Counted from the first letter of the stretch, positions 15,329 through 24,194 are shown. The stretch: 50,729 nucleotides of DNA from Candidatus Peribacteria bacterium (GCA_943355155.1 CALREJ010000003.1:1-50729); one strand, 5' to 3'. The notes: a model not told the origin generated them from the sequence alone. Program-made: numbers and translations.

Positions 15329-16756
15329 TCACCTCAGCGGCAGCGTAAACTCCACCGTCGTCCCCTCCGAGACTTTGCTTTTCAGACTGATGGTGCCGCC
15401 GGCTTTTTCGATGATGCCTTTTGCGATGTAGAGGCCGAGGCCGTTGCCGTTTGGTTTATGGATTGCGGCGTTTGATGCGCGGGTGAATTCTTCGAACATT
15501 CTGGAAATTTCATGGCTTGGTACGCCACATCCTTCGTCTTTCACGACGATATGCACAAAATTACCTTTGACGGATGTGCGGATCGCAATCGGTGAGCCTT
15601 TCGCGGAAAAGTCCGATGCATTGCCGACGATTTCACGGAGCACTGCGCCGATACGCGTCGGGTCGATATTCACAGAAACATCCGGTACATCGGACACGAG
15701 TAGTTTCTGATGTTTGCGTTCTAAAATATCGTGGAGATCGTGGACAACGTCGTGGATAACTGACTGCAACGGCGTTGCGGCAAACGTGTACTCAACGTTG
15801 CCGTGATGGACTTGGTCTGCACCCGATAGTGACTTGAGGATGCTATCGATTCTGTCTGCACCGTCACGCAAAGAGATGATATCTTTGAGAGCGCCGGGGC
15901 ATGCTTTTGCATGTGGCACGACAGCGGTATGTAAAGACTCGGTCGCAAGGCGAATGATCGTGAGTGGCGTCCCGAGCTGATGGAAGGTCAGCTGTAAGAG
16001 GGCGGCGCGCTCGGACTCGAGCATGGAAAAGGACTCCAGACGGCGTTTCCAGATAATGATTGCAATGAATCCTGCGATCGCGGCACCCGTCAGAACGAAC
16101 AGAAGAAATGCAACAGGTGAGAAAATGCTCTGCGACAACACCGTGTAATTTGCGATATCCATATCCGTTCCCAAAATTCCTTTGAATACACCGCGTCGAT
16201 CGCGAATCGGGGCAAATCCCGACATGTAGGTTCCCCACTGATCGGTATACGGAGCATCCGTCGTCACGGGAACTTTGAGTGCCTCATGAATACTAGCGAG
16301 CCTCGAGACATCGTACGGCGTTCCGGGAGGCGCGAGTGCATCGGAATCGTCAATCGCTCCGTCACCATTCAAATCCACTTTGTCATATGGGTGAAGCGAG
16401 TCTGCATCTGCCACAAATTCGAAAACGTTTGGGTCTTTCGTTGGCCGGAAAATATACGTGAATTTGAGTCCGGGATTTTGATTACGAATGCTATTCAGGA
16501 TCGCGATCGCATCGGCGTAGACAGGAGTATCGACGTCCTCGGGTCCCCGAATCTGTTCCAAATTCGTATCACGAAATGCGAGTGCGGAACTCGCTGCTAT
16601 ATTCATAAGCCGTGTCTTCAGTGCCTGCTCCATAATCTGCTGCGCACGGACAAAGAAAAACGAACCGAATGCAATGCTGAAAAGAAGCACGGTTCCTGAA
16701 ACTAATACAACGGAGATAATGGTTTTTGCCAGTGACAGTGGACGCTCGTGAGTCAT
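15329..16756 (-). CDS. Sensor histidine kinase with extracytoplasmic sensor and EF-hand-like loop
   Basis: 475 aa. Two membrane helices (near 12-35 and 213-237) flank a Cache/PAS-like periplasmic domain. The kinase core follows: H-box LTFHQLGTPLTIIRL (phosphorylated His), N-box EIVGNASDF, and G-boxes VKDEGCGVP and GNGLGLYIAKGII. The sensor domain contains DLNGDGAIDDSDA near residue 128-140, a calcium-binding EF-hand/dockerin-type loop. No response regulator lies nearby, so it is an orphan kinase. Its stop is five bases from the convergent recQ stop. The start has no well-placed -10; TAAAAT about 27 nt upstream would give a short leader. Confidence 0.92.
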   Translation of the reverse strand: MTHERPLSLAKTIISVVLVSGTVLLFSIAFGSFFFVRAQQIMEQALKTRLMNIAASSALAFRDTNLEQIRGPEDVDTPVYADAIAILNSIRNQNPGLKFTYIFRPTKDPNVFEFVADADSLHPYDKVDLNGDGAIDDSDALAPPGTPYDVSRLASIHEALKVPVTTDAPYTDQWGTYMSGFAPIRDRRGVFKGILGTDMDIANYTVLSQSIFSPVAFLLFVLTGAAIAGFIAIIIWKRRLESFSMLESERAALLQLTFHQLGTPLTIIRLATESLHTAVVPHAKACPGALKDIISLRDGADRIDSILKSLSGADQVHHGNVEYTFAATPLQSVIHDVVHDLHDILERKHQKLLVSDVPDVSVNIDPTRIGAVLREIVGNASDFSAKGSPIAIRTSVKGNFVHIVVKDEGCGVPSHEISRMFEEFTRASNAAIHKPNGNGLGLYIAKGIIEKAGGTISLKSKVSEGTTVEFTLPLR

Positions 16757-16851
16757 GTTTTGTGTGTAATGTTCTTCCCATTATTTTAGCATATCTGAGC
16801 CAAAAATACAATTTGGAAGTGTATACGGCCATTTGCTGTACACTCACACAC

Positions 16852-17631
16852 ATGCAGGAAACTTCACTCATCACAGGGGCCTCCGGTGGACTCGGAGAAG
16901 AGTTTGCAAAACTCTGTGCGGCAGACAAGATGAATGTCGTCCTCGTGGCTCGGGGTGAAGAGGCTCTGAAGACCCTCGCAGCAGAGCTCGAAAAAGCGCA
17001 TGGCATCACCGCCACGGTGATCGCGAAAGATTTGTCGTTACCCAATGCCGCTGCGGAGATCGTCGAAACCCTCAAGAAGAAATCGATCCACATTGATATG
17101 CTCATCAACAATGCCGGCTTTGGTTCGTACGGAGCATTTCATAAAACAGACTTCGCGCAGGAAAAAATGATGCTCGAAGTGAATGTGACGGCACTCACGG
17201 AGCTCACGAAATTGCTGCTGCCCGCAATGGTCGCAAAGAAGAGTGGAAAGATTTTAAATGTCGCCTCGACCGCTGCATTTCAACCGGGGCCGCTGATGGC
17301 TGTCTACTACGCGACAAAGGCGTACGTTCTTTCTTTTTCGGAAGGCATCGCACGTGAACTGAAAGGAACAGGAGTCACCGTCACGTGTCTTTGCCCCGGC
17401 CCAACCAAAACGCAGTTTGCAAAAACGGCGCATATGGAAAGTTCGCGTCTTTTTAAGGGATCGGTCATGGACGCACCGACGGTCGCACTGCGTGGATACA
17501 GCGCCTTGTGTGCAGGAAAAAAATTGGTCGTTCCGGGTATCCGGAACAGAGTAGGGGCCTTTGCTACACGTTTCGTCCCAATCAGTTTTGCCGCAATGGT
17601 TGCGGAGAAAGTGCAGGGGAAGAAAAAGTAA
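16852..17631 (+). CDS. Short-chain dehydrogenase/reductase (SDR)
   Basis: 259 aa, classical SDR oxidoreductase binding NAD(P)H in a Rossmann fold: TGASGGLGEEFAKL (TGxxxGxG cofactor motif), LINNAGFGSYG (NNAG), catalytic Ser in LNVASTAAF, and Tyr-Lys in YYATKAYVLSFSE, with CPGPTKTQF afterwards. It resembles DltE/YqjQ-type or fatty-acyl reductases, but the substrate cannot be told. The start at 16852 is set by TACACT ending 7 nt upstream and by the motif position; the frame is open further upstream. It is divergent from the sensor kinase. Confidence 0.93.
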   Translation: MQETSLITGASGGLGEEFAKLCAADKMNVVLVARGEEALKTLAAELEKAHGITATVIAKDLSLPNAAAEIVETLKKKSIHIDMLINNAGFGSYGAFHKTDFAQEKMMLEVNVTALTELTKLLLPAMVAKKSGKILNVASTAAFQPGPLMAVYYATKAYVLSFSEGIARELKGTGVTVTCLCPGPTKTQFAKTAHMESSRLFKGSVMDAPTVALRGYSALCAGKKLVVPGIRNRVGAFATRFVPISFAAMVAEKVQGKKK

Positions 17632-17648
17632 TTTTGCCATGCTCATGT

Positions 17649-17729
17649 GTCATCCTGCCTGCCCGTCCGAAGCCAAGAGGCGAAGGCGGGAGTGTTTTTG
17701 CCGCAGCAAAAATGTATCGAAGGACGAAC
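17649..17729. repeat. REP-like intergenic element (GTCATCCTG ... TCGAAGGACGAAC)
   Basis: The outer parts GTCATCCTG and TCGAAGGACGAAC recur at 31740-31785, 34674-34700 and 45329-45369 in either orientation. This copy is longer, with an insert containing CGAAGGCGGG. It fills most of the 179-bp gap before the next gene. Confidence 0.5.
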
Positions 17730-17810
17730 GATTGTGATATTTCCCCACAAAAAAAACTCTGCTACAGTGGCGTACTTAGCATTTGCCAATCATTCCTTTC
17801 CCTCGCTGCT

Positions 17811-18401
17811 ATGAGCATCGCATCGAAACATCTCCAATTTTCCTTACTCGCAGGACTCGTGACTATTTTTGGACTCACGGTCGGTTTTTCCCATGCGGAA
17901 GATACGAACGCACTTCCAAACATTGCCTACACATTTGTGATGACCGAACCAAATGGCATCACCGATGACAGCAATGTCTTTGCCGGTGCAAAATTTGATA
18001 TTCAGGGTTTCACCAATCACCCCTGTTACCAAATCGCAGGAATCGAAGCGAAAATCTGTAATGACCAGTACGGCCTGACTGCACCGCTGAAAACATATGT
18101 TAATAACGGCATGCTCTATAGCTACCTCAATCAAAAAGGCCTTCTCGCAAAAGTCGATGTGAATTCGGTCCTCGTCGGAGGAGCCGGCATCGAACCAGTT
18201 GAAATATTCCTTCCACCCGTACCGGTTTCTACTGCGAAACAGGACGATGTCAGTACTCTCCGCAGCGACCACAACGATAAGCTCTGGGCAATTTGCATAC
18301 GGAAAACACCCGCCCGCGCAGAGGCAACCGCCTGCTACCAAAGAAACATCCGCCTGACCCTTCGCTACAGAGCTGAGCTACATGAGGAGGATGTGCGGTG
18401 A
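17811..18401 (+). CDS. Secreted protein of unknown function
   Basis: 196 aa with a clear signal peptide: basic MSIASKH, hydrophobic LLAGLVTIFGLTVG, and a likely signal-peptidase I site after FSHA. The mature part has four to six cysteines (NHPCYQIAG, EAKICNDQYG, LWAICIRKT, ATACYQRN) that may pair. The C-terminal CYQRNIRLTLRYRAE looks beta-rich. No family is recognised. A TACAGT box lies about 40 nt upstream of the ATG, so this gene appears to have a leader. A strong terminator follows 22 nt after the stop. Confidence 0.8.
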   Translation: MSIASKHLQFSLLAGLVTIFGLTVGFSHAEDTNALPNIAYTFVMTEPNGITDDSNVFAGAKFDIQGFTNHPCYQIAGIEAKICNDQYGLTAPLKTYVNNGMLYSYLNQKGLLAKVDVNSVLVGGAGIEPVEIFLPPVPVSTAKQDDVSTLRSDHNDKLWAICIRKTPARAEATACYQRNIRLTLRYRAELHEEDVR

Positions 18402-18422
18402 GTGATAAAAAATGGAATGGGA

Positions 18423-18447
18423 AAAGAGGCCATGTGGCCTCTTTTTT
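18423..18447 (+). terminator. Rho-independent terminator
   Basis: The stem AAAGAGGCC/GGCCTCTTT (9 bp) with a 4-nt loop continues into a T run. It sits between the secreted-protein gene and the convergent ureohydrolase gene and can serve the first, possibly both. Confidence 0.85.
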
Positions 18448-18472
18448 ATGACGCTAAAGAAATTGATTGTGA

Positions 18473-19870
18473 CTACGCTGCTTTTCGCCGTTCATCAAAA
18501 ACCTCCGGAATCTTCACCATCGTTTTTACTTGCCCACTGTCCAGCTCGATGTCCAACACATCATCTGTACGCCCGTCGGTATAAGGCATCACGATTTTTT
18601 GAATGGTGCCATAGCAATTGCATTTTGGTAAAAAAACTCTCGAACCAATCCGCAAATCGGGAATGTGTTCGTGCTTCGCTTTCACACCAATCACTCTTCC
18701 GTCTTTTTTGATAAAAATATTGTACATTCCGCCGCTTCCATCCATTTCATATTCGCAACCGGGTTCCGGATAAAAATGCCTCATTCCAAGCGTCACAGTC
18801 TCCCGACTAGGATCATACTGTGGATCAAAAGTATTCGGCCTCTCAGAATTGCCATCCATCTGCAAGCTATAGGGAATATTACTGATCCCCATTGCGCCTG
18901 CGACACATCTGGCTATCACTTTTCCTGATCGCCCATTAGGGGTTTCTTTTCCCGGTGATAATTCCGACACGCCCATACCGATGACCGGCAAATGATGTCC
19001 GATTTGCTCAAACAAATCGTAGCCTTGTTCTGCAGGCATGCCATTTGGATTATCCATGACGGCAGCAGGGACCTCTTCTTGTCGAAACACATCGGCATCG
19101 AGCTCTACCCACGCTTTGCCTCCTTTTGCTTTCAACCGCTCACCAAGATTTGCTATTGCACCACTCGCTTTTTCTGGAATTAAGTCTGGGCCAGAGGATG
19201 CTTTCATATCGCGCATCGTAAAACACTGCGTTCCCTGTTTCACCAATTCCTGAAGAAATGTGAGTTCCGTTTTTTCTCTGCCTTTTGGATTATCTATGGC
19301 ATTCAAACCCACGTAGATGACATTCTCAGGTTTCAGAAAAGGCGCTCCTTTCATCAGAGCAAGTAATTCCTCTGGTCCATGACCAAGAAGGACAGCAGAA
19401 ACCATTCCATGTATGTCCCCTGTGAGTGATGTCTCGGGAGTGTTTGCATCCGGATGCGCATCCACCCATACGAGGCCGAGTTCAATACCTTGTTCATGAC
19501 ACCAGCGAAGAGCACCAATCACATCCAAACCACGCACATGATTCCCACCCAATGAAAGAACGCGCTCACCTCTCGAAAGTGCTTGCTCTACATGATCTGC
19601 GGCCTCTGCAGTACTTCGAACAATCTGGCGAAGCTTGTTCATTTTTGGATCATTACCTGTTTCCTCCATATCATCAAAATTAACGACACCGACATCTCGA
19701 ATTCGCATCTGCGTTCCGGCTAATGCATCATGGATGCGTCTCCCCAAAACAAACAAGCCTCCATTTTTACTCGAAACGCCGCCGCCCCCGTCATCTGCGT
19801 TGTTATGCAGAATAGCAAGTTTCTCACCCGTGAGATCTTGATTTGCGCTTGATTCGAGGTTGCTAGACAC
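18473..19870 (-). CDS. Ureohydrolase (arginase/agmatinase)-like protein with extra C-terminal domain
   Basis: 465 aa. The core keeps all arginase-family manganese ligands: His in LSLGGNHVRGLDV (family GGDH, here GGNH), the DAHPD pair in WVDAHPDANTPETS near 134, GDIHGM near 151, and both Asp in ELDADVF near 255. The family cleaves guanidino or formimino groups to release urea; the substrate is not evident. About 110 residues beyond the core end in a beta-rich module (RIGSRVFLPKCNCYGTIQKI) resembling an SH3/KOW barrel. The start is set at the GTG at 19870, since TATAAT ends 6 nt before it; upstream ATG codons precede the -10 box. Confidence 0.82.
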   Translation of the reverse strand: MSSNLESSANQDLTGEKLAILHNNADDGGGGVSSKNGGLFVLGRRIHDALAGTQMRIRDVGVVNFDDMEETGNDPKMNKLRQIVRSTAEAADHVEQALSRGERVLSLGGNHVRGLDVIGALRWCHEQGIELGLVWVDAHPDANTPETSLTGDIHGMVSAVLLGHGPEELLALMKGAPFLKPENVIYVGLNAIDNPKGREKTELTFLQELVKQGTQCFTMRDMKASSGPDLIPEKASGAIANLGERLKAKGGKAWVELDADVFRQEEVPAAVMDNPNGMPAEQGYDLFEQIGHHLPVIGMGVSELSPGKETPNGRSGKVIARCVAGAMGISNIPYSLQMDGNSERPNTFDPQYDPSRETVTLGMRHFYPEPGCEYEMDGSGGMYNIFIKKDGRVIGVKAKHEHIPDLRIGSRVFLPKCNCYGTIQKIVMPYTDGRTDDVLDIELDSGQVKTMVKIPEVFDERRKAA

Positions 19871-19950
19871 ATAAATATTATACATTATTTTCGTATATTG
19901 GTATAGTACCGGAAATGGGCAGATCAAGAGAATCGCGTTAGAATTCAAAC

Positions 19951-20550
19951 ATGCCAACAGATCAAACCCTGATCTCCACCTTCCTCAAAAAACACAGCAT
20001 TTTTGATGCAGCAGAAGTAGATCGCATCACAAAACTCGCAAATGCAGTCTCCACCATTCCTTGGGGCGAAGGGCGAACGATTGAGGAAGTGCTGAGTACG
20101 AAAGGTGTCGGCACATGTACAGGAAAGCATCTGGTGCTACAAAAGTGCTTCGACGCACTGGGGATCGTGTGGAGACCGGTTGTCTGTACATTCAGGTGGA
20201 GTGAACAGGGATTACATCTTCCAGAGCATCTCGAAAAAATTCTACAAGAAGGCGAATGGGAACATGGGCATAATTTCGTTCAGGTGCAGAATCAAAACAC
20301 AAAACAATGGATCGATGTCGATGTCACGTGGGACCCCCCTCTCGCTGCATTCGGATTTTTGGTTCTTCCGCAGTCGTGGAATGGAGAAACTTCATCCCTT
20401 GGGATGCGAACACTACTACAAAGATGGGACAACGCCTCGATTGCGGATAAAAAGAAGGAGCTCATTGCATCACTGAGTGAAGAGCAGCAAGAACGTCGTG
20501 AACGCTTTCTGCATGCATTCATCGAATGGATCTCGACGCTTCGAAAGTGA
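19951..20550 (+). CDS. Transglutaminase-like protein
   Basis: 199 aa. It contains a Cys-His-Asp set in the order and spacing of transglutaminase-like folds: Cys in GVGTCTGKHLVLQKCFDALG (near 55), His in WEHGHNFVQV (near 105), and Asp in KQWIDVDVTWDPPL (near 123). Members act as cysteine peptidases, amidases or cross-linking enzymes. There is no signal peptide, so it probably acts in the cytoplasm. TAGAAT ends 6 nt before the ATG. It is divergent from the ureohydrolase gene across an 80-bp gap; an amide-hydrolase role is a guess from fold only. Confidence 0.78.
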   Translation: MPTDQTLISTFLKKHSIFDAAEVDRITKLANAVSTIPWGEGRTIEEVLSTKGVGTCTGKHLVLQKCFDALGIVWRPVVCTFRWSEQGLHLPEHLEKILQEGEWEHGHNFVQVQNQNTKQWIDVDVTWDPPLAAFGFLVLPQSWNGETSSLGMRTLLQRWDNASIADKKKELIASLSEEQQERRERFLHAFIEWISTLRK

Positions 20551-20585
20551 TGCATGCGCAAAAATCTTAGCTTTAAAACATCCCC

Positions 20586-20614
20586 TTGAATTTCAGAAAT
20601 GCTCTGACTAGAGT
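20586..20614 (+). promoter_or_regulatory. Promoter of the H1-like gene
   Basis: TTGAAT, a 17-bp spacer and TAGAGT, with 8 nt to the ATG at 20623. This is a complete sigma-70-type promoter predicting a leaderless or nearly leaderless mRNA. Confidence 0.6.
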
Positions 20615-20622
20615 GTGAGCCT

Positions 20623-21126
20623 ATGACACCTATGAACCTCGCTAGCGGATTTGGACATCTCTTTAGTCACGCGCCACAGGAAAGACCTGACACCCCAAAG
20701 CCTGCAACTCCTGCAGTGCCGGCAGTGCCATCAACAACACCTGTGACCCCTGCTCCTACTTTACCAGCAGCAACGCCTACTGTTGCAGCAGTGACCGCGA
20801 CGCCCACAGTAACTGCACCGACGACAACTCCGGCAACCGCGCCATCGGCTTTTGGTAGTCTGGGAGATGCGCAACCAACACCTCCTCTATTGCAATCGAC
20901 TCCTACAAAAGCAAAAGAAGCTCAAAAAAAAGCTTCCAAGAAGACAAAGCCAAAGAAGATTGCGAAGAAGGCTAAAAAGCCGGCAAAGAAAATGAAAGCA
21001 AAAAAGGTTGCTGCTAAGAAGAAAAAAACAGCCCCTAAGAAAAAGGCAAAACCAGCAAAGAAAAAAGTGAGGCCTGTGAAAAAAGTGAAGACGACAAAGA
21101 AGGCTAAAGGAAAGAAGAGACGATAA
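20623..21126 (+). CDS. Histone H1-like lysine-rich protein with Pro/Thr/Ala-rich N-terminal half
   Basis: 167 aa of low complexity in two halves. Residues about 20-95 are Pro/Thr/Ala/Val-rich (PTVAAVTATPTVTAPTTTP), and residues about 95-167 are Lys/Ala/Pro repeats of the KKAKPAKKK type ending KGKKRR. The basic half resembles the C-terminal tail of histone H1 and bacterial H1-like proteins (AlgR3, HctB), which bind and compact DNA without sequence specificity. The acidic-free N-terminal half may be a flexible spacer. It has its own promoter and a strong terminator. The homology is compositional, so function is inferred. Confidence 0.8.
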   Translation: MTPMNLASGFGHLFSHAPQERPDTPKPATPAVPAVPSTTPVTPAPTLPAATPTVAAVTATPTVTAPTTTPATAPSAFGSLGDAQPTPPLLQSTPTKAKEAQKKASKKTKPKKIAKKAKKPAKKMKAKKVAAKKKKTAPKKKAKPAKKKVRPVKKVKTTKKAKGKKRR

Positions 21127-21138
21127 AAAATTTCGTAG

Positions 21139-21170
21139 AGATGTCCCGCCGGTTCGGGACGTCTTTTTTT
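21139..21170 (+). terminator. Rho-independent terminator (GTAGAGAYG palindrome family)
   Basis: A 10-bp stem, AGATGTCCCG/CGGGACGTCT (one G-T pair) with a 6-nt loop, then seven T. The lead-in CGTAGAGA is shared with the hairpins at 23010 and 23052. Confidence 0.88.
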
Positions 21171-21266
21171 GAGTAAACGTAATGCATTGCAATTGCAGTG
21201 GGGGTCAAGTGCTTTTCACATTTTGAAGAGTGTAGAGTGCAGAAAATTCCTTCCACCACCATTCTC

Positions 21267-22982
21267 ATGATAAAAAAACTTGCTGCCCTCTCTATGGTTG
21301 TTGCAATTGTTTTGCTTGGTCTCATTATTACCAATTCTTTATCCACCACTCCTGCTAGTCCGACTCCTTTTGATCAGCCAAAATTAGCTGGGCAGGTGCA
21401 AACAGGGGGGAATGAAACCAGACCAAGTATCCTCGGCAACGGCACGAATAACTCTTTCAGTCCAAATGCACTGGGTACGTCTCCGGCATTGCTGTTTGCA
21501 AAGACCATCATCAACCAAAAACCAATCTCCACTCTCCCAGTAACTGCCGCGGTTCGACCGTCAGTACGCAGTAAAAATCTGTTAATGCGAAACAATGAAA
21601 TCGCCCTACTCGTGCCGGGTACCACAACTACGGACGTAGGATTTTTTGATACCGTCACTGGAGTCTTGAAAAGACAATTTCCAACAACGCTTAAGAAAAC
21701 AACGAGAGGAGAATACAACATAACCGGATCAGAGGGCCGGTCACTAAGGCCGGGAGAATTTGCTTCCAGTTGGACCGAGGATAACCATTTGCACTTTGGA
21801 TCGGACGGAGACTTTAGTGAACAGGCTGACTACGATGCGCTCACCGGCGCAACGAGGACAAAATATGATCGTGTTAGCGGAGCAAATATGCGCAGCTTAA
21901 TAACCGTCGCGGACGGAAATCCATGGGCATTTATGGGTTACTGGGGTCATGTCAGTACGGCCAAACACGTTTCTATATTTCCGACTGATGGACAGTTGAC
22001 TGCCAAATCGCTGTTATTGCCGGGCGGCGATACAAACTTGGGATATTTTTTGAATCTTCCGACGATACTCGTTTCGGGTCCAAGTTTGTTTACCATTGGC
22101 CCACAGCGCAAAACTGCAAATGGCTTGGGGTATCCCGGAATCCAAGTAAGGAGTGCGGAGATGAAAGGAATGACGCCCACCGCTGCAAACCAAGCCTTTA
22201 AACCAAATGTCGGGTGGTTTTATCAAGATACAACTACTTCGATGAACCTAGATACCGATTCTTTTTCGGCGATCAAACCATTTTGTCTCACAGATAAATT
22301 CACACTCGTCCTCTCACAACCCCACGACGCAAACGGCTACGCCACTGTCACTTCACCTATACAACTAACTGCTCTTAATAAAAACACGGGCGCTCTTCAG
22401 TTTAAATCACCACTCACTATCACATCAGCAGGGATTGCAGTGGGTCAAGGCATGCTTAACTGGGCTCCTCAACTTGCCTGTGTCCCCGGCACAAACGAAT
22501 ATGCCGCTGTATTTTTGCCAGAACCCGCGTTTGGTGGTCAGGCTGGTATGACCAATCCCGATGCCTCCGCTAATCCTCGACTGACAGTGTTTGATGTCAA
22601 CAATAAGAGAGTGCTGTGGACGTACCAATATCCAAAGGGCACAACAAATCTTGCAAAAGCATATGGCATGGCTGCCGACACAAAAATGTTCGTTGCGGGA
22701 AACCACATCTACATTGCCTATCTCAGAACCGCGAGTGGTCCTCAGCTCCCCACCTATATCACGCAAAATGAATACACGCTTGTCGTCAAAATGGATCGAT
22801 TTAGTCTCTTAACAGGAGCGAAGAATTCCTACTCTTACCCGATTCCTATCAAAGGAAATACGTCTCAGCTGAATGACTTTGCCATTGTGAATGGCATTGC
22901 GTACGTGCTTGCTACCATACGAGATGTCAGAACTCCACTTCCATATACGGGAGGAGCACAGGTGCTGATGGCGATTAAATAG
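21267..22982 (+). CDS. Exported, membrane-anchored PQQ/beta-propeller-like protein
   Basis: 571 aa. An N-terminal signal/anchor (MIKKLAALSMVVAIVLLGL) precedes a long beta-rich extracellular region. Recurrent blade-like units of the form 'xxDxxTGxxxxxxP' appear (FFDTVTGVLKRQFP, YDALTGATRTKY, LNKNTGALQFKSP, DRFSLLTGAKNSYS) and suggest a PQQ-enzyme-like beta propeller. Catalytic PQQ residues are not seen, so a binding or structural surface role is more likely. The start is placed at 21267, where the signal begins; the frame is open upstream but would bury it. A GTAGAGACG hairpin terminates it. Confidence 0.75.
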   Translation: MIKKLAALSMVVAIVLLGLIITNSLSTTPASPTPFDQPKLAGQVQTGGNETRPSILGNGTNNSFSPNALGTSPALLFAKTIINQKPISTLPVTAAVRPSVRSKNLLMRNNEIALLVPGTTTTDVGFFDTVTGVLKRQFPTTLKKTTRGEYNITGSEGRSLRPGEFASSWTEDNHLHFGSDGDFSEQADYDALTGATRTKYDRVSGANMRSLITVADGNPWAFMGYWGHVSTAKHVSIFPTDGQLTAKSLLLPGGDTNLGYFLNLPTILVSGPSLFTIGPQRKTANGLGYPGIQVRSAEMKGMTPTAANQAFKPNVGWFYQDTTTSMNLDTDSFSAIKPFCLTDKFTLVLSQPHDANGYATVTSPIQLTALNKNTGALQFKSPLTITSAGIAVGQGMLNWAPQLACVPGTNEYAAVFLPEPAFGGQAGMTNPDASANPRLTVFDVNNKRVLWTYQYPKGTTNLAKAYGMAADTKMFVAGNHIYIAYLRTASGPQLPTYITQNEYTLVVKMDRFSLLTGAKNSYSYPIPIKGNTSQLNDFAIVNGIAYVLATIRDVRTPLPYTGGAQVLMAIK

Positions 22983-23009
22983 TTTCAATCTGAATATTTC
23001 CTTGCGTAG

Positions 23010-23034
23010 AGACGTGCGGAGCGCACGTCTTTTT
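23010..23034 (+). terminator. Rho-independent terminator (GTAGAGACG family)
   Basis: AGACGTGC, a 5-nt loop, GCACGTCT, then four T. It follows the exported propeller-like gene by 27 nt. Confidence 0.82.
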
Positions 23035-23051
23035 CGTTATACACAAACAAC

Positions 23052-23080
23052 AGAGACGTCCCACTGGGTCGTCTCTACGA
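23052..23080. repeat. GTAGAGACG-type inverted repeat
   Basis: AGAGACG and CGTCTCT arms with inner CCCA/TGGG pairing, ending in CTACG. It is the same family as the two preceding hairpins but has no T run, so it is an extra palindrome rather than a plain terminator. Confidence 0.6.
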
Positions 23081-23132
23081 AAATGGAATTGAATTGTCCT
23101 CGCTGATTGTTTGACGCTACGATGGAATACGT

Positions 23133-24194
23133 ATGCACACACGCGCTCTCCCCAAAGACACCGATCCCCTGCAGGCGGCCAAGGATGCGGGGCTTCATTA
23201 TGTGAGTGACTCGACACCGGGAATTTCGAGACAAAAAAAGGGTGGAAGCTTTTCTTATAAAGATCAGCATGGAAAAAATATTTCCGATCGCACGACGCTC
23301 GAGCGCATTGAAGGCATCGTGATCCCTCCCGCATGGAAAGACGTATGGATTTGCCCCTCCCCGCTCGGACATATTCAGGCAACAGGGAGAGATGAGCGCG
23401 GACGAAAGCAATATCGATACCACGAGCATTGGCAGACTCTCCGGAACCATACCAAGTTTGATAAGATCGTTTCTTTTGGATTCGTACTGCCAAAAATTCG
23501 CATGCAGATTCATGAAGATTTACATGGAAGTGATCTCACAGAAAAAAGATTACTCGCAGCGATCGTGCATTTACTCGATGTCACACACATGCGTGTCGGC
23601 AACGAAGAATACGCAAAGGAAAATCATTCATACGGACTCACGACTCTCCAAAATCGCCATGTGAAGCTGCACGGCAATGAAATCCGTTTTCGGTTCAGTG
23701 GCAAGAGTGGCGTGCATCAGGATATTGATATTCACGACACGCGACTTGCGAATGTGATTAGGGATTGTCAGGAGATTTCCGGTCATGAACTCTTTCATTA
23801 CCTCGATGAAACGAGTGAATGGAAGCCTGTGCATTCGGATCAAGTAAATGCGTATATTCAAAACATCGCCAAAGAACATTTCAGTGCAAAGGATTTTCGC
23901 ACGTGGGGAGGAACGGTGAGCGCGGCAGGATCATTTGTAGACTTGGGTGAAAAGGAAGGTACGCAAATGAAGAAGGCTATTGTGGAAGCCGTAAAACGCG
24001 CAGCCAGCGCACTGGGAAATCGTCCCGCCACCTGTAAAAAATACTATATCGATCCACGAATTATTGTTGCCTATATCGAGCAAGAACTCTGCAGTACTCT
24101 CGAAAAATATCTGAAAGAAAAATCTCAAAAAAGCGACCATGATTTGCATCCACTTGAAAAAGGAGTACACCATGTTTTGCAAAAAAAGCAATAA
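23133..24194 (+). CDS. DNA topoisomerase IB
   Basis: 353 aa, poxvirus/bacterial-type topoisomerase IB, which relaxes both positive and negative supercoils by nicking one strand through a 3'-phosphotyrosine. N-terminal domain: IEGIVIPPAWKDVWICPSP and GHIQATGRDERGRKQYRYH. Catalytic core: Arg in THMRVGNEEYAKENHSYGLT (near 152), Lys/Arg region FSAKDFRTWGGT, and the active Tyr in CKKYYIDPRIIVAYIE (near 305). Length is normal for the family. TACGAT ends 9 nt before the ATG. The gene follows three hairpins and precedes the glucan cluster with no evident link. Confidence 0.95.
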   Translation: MHTRALPKDTDPLQAAKDAGLHYVSDSTPGISRQKKGGSFSYKDQHGKNISDRTTLERIEGIVIPPAWKDVWICPSPLGHIQATGRDERGRKQYRYHEHWQTLRNHTKFDKIVSFGFVLPKIRMQIHEDLHGSDLTEKRLLAAIVHLLDVTHMRVGNEEYAKENHSYGLTTLQNRHVKLHGNEIRFRFSGKSGVHQDIDIHDTRLANVIRDCQEISGHELFHYLDETSEWKPVHSDQVNAYIQNIAKEHFSAKDFRTWGGTVSAAGSFVDLGEKEGTQMKKAIVEAVKRAASALGNRPATCKKYYIDPRIIVAYIEQELCSTLEKYLKEKSQKSDHDLHPLEKGVHHVLQKKQ

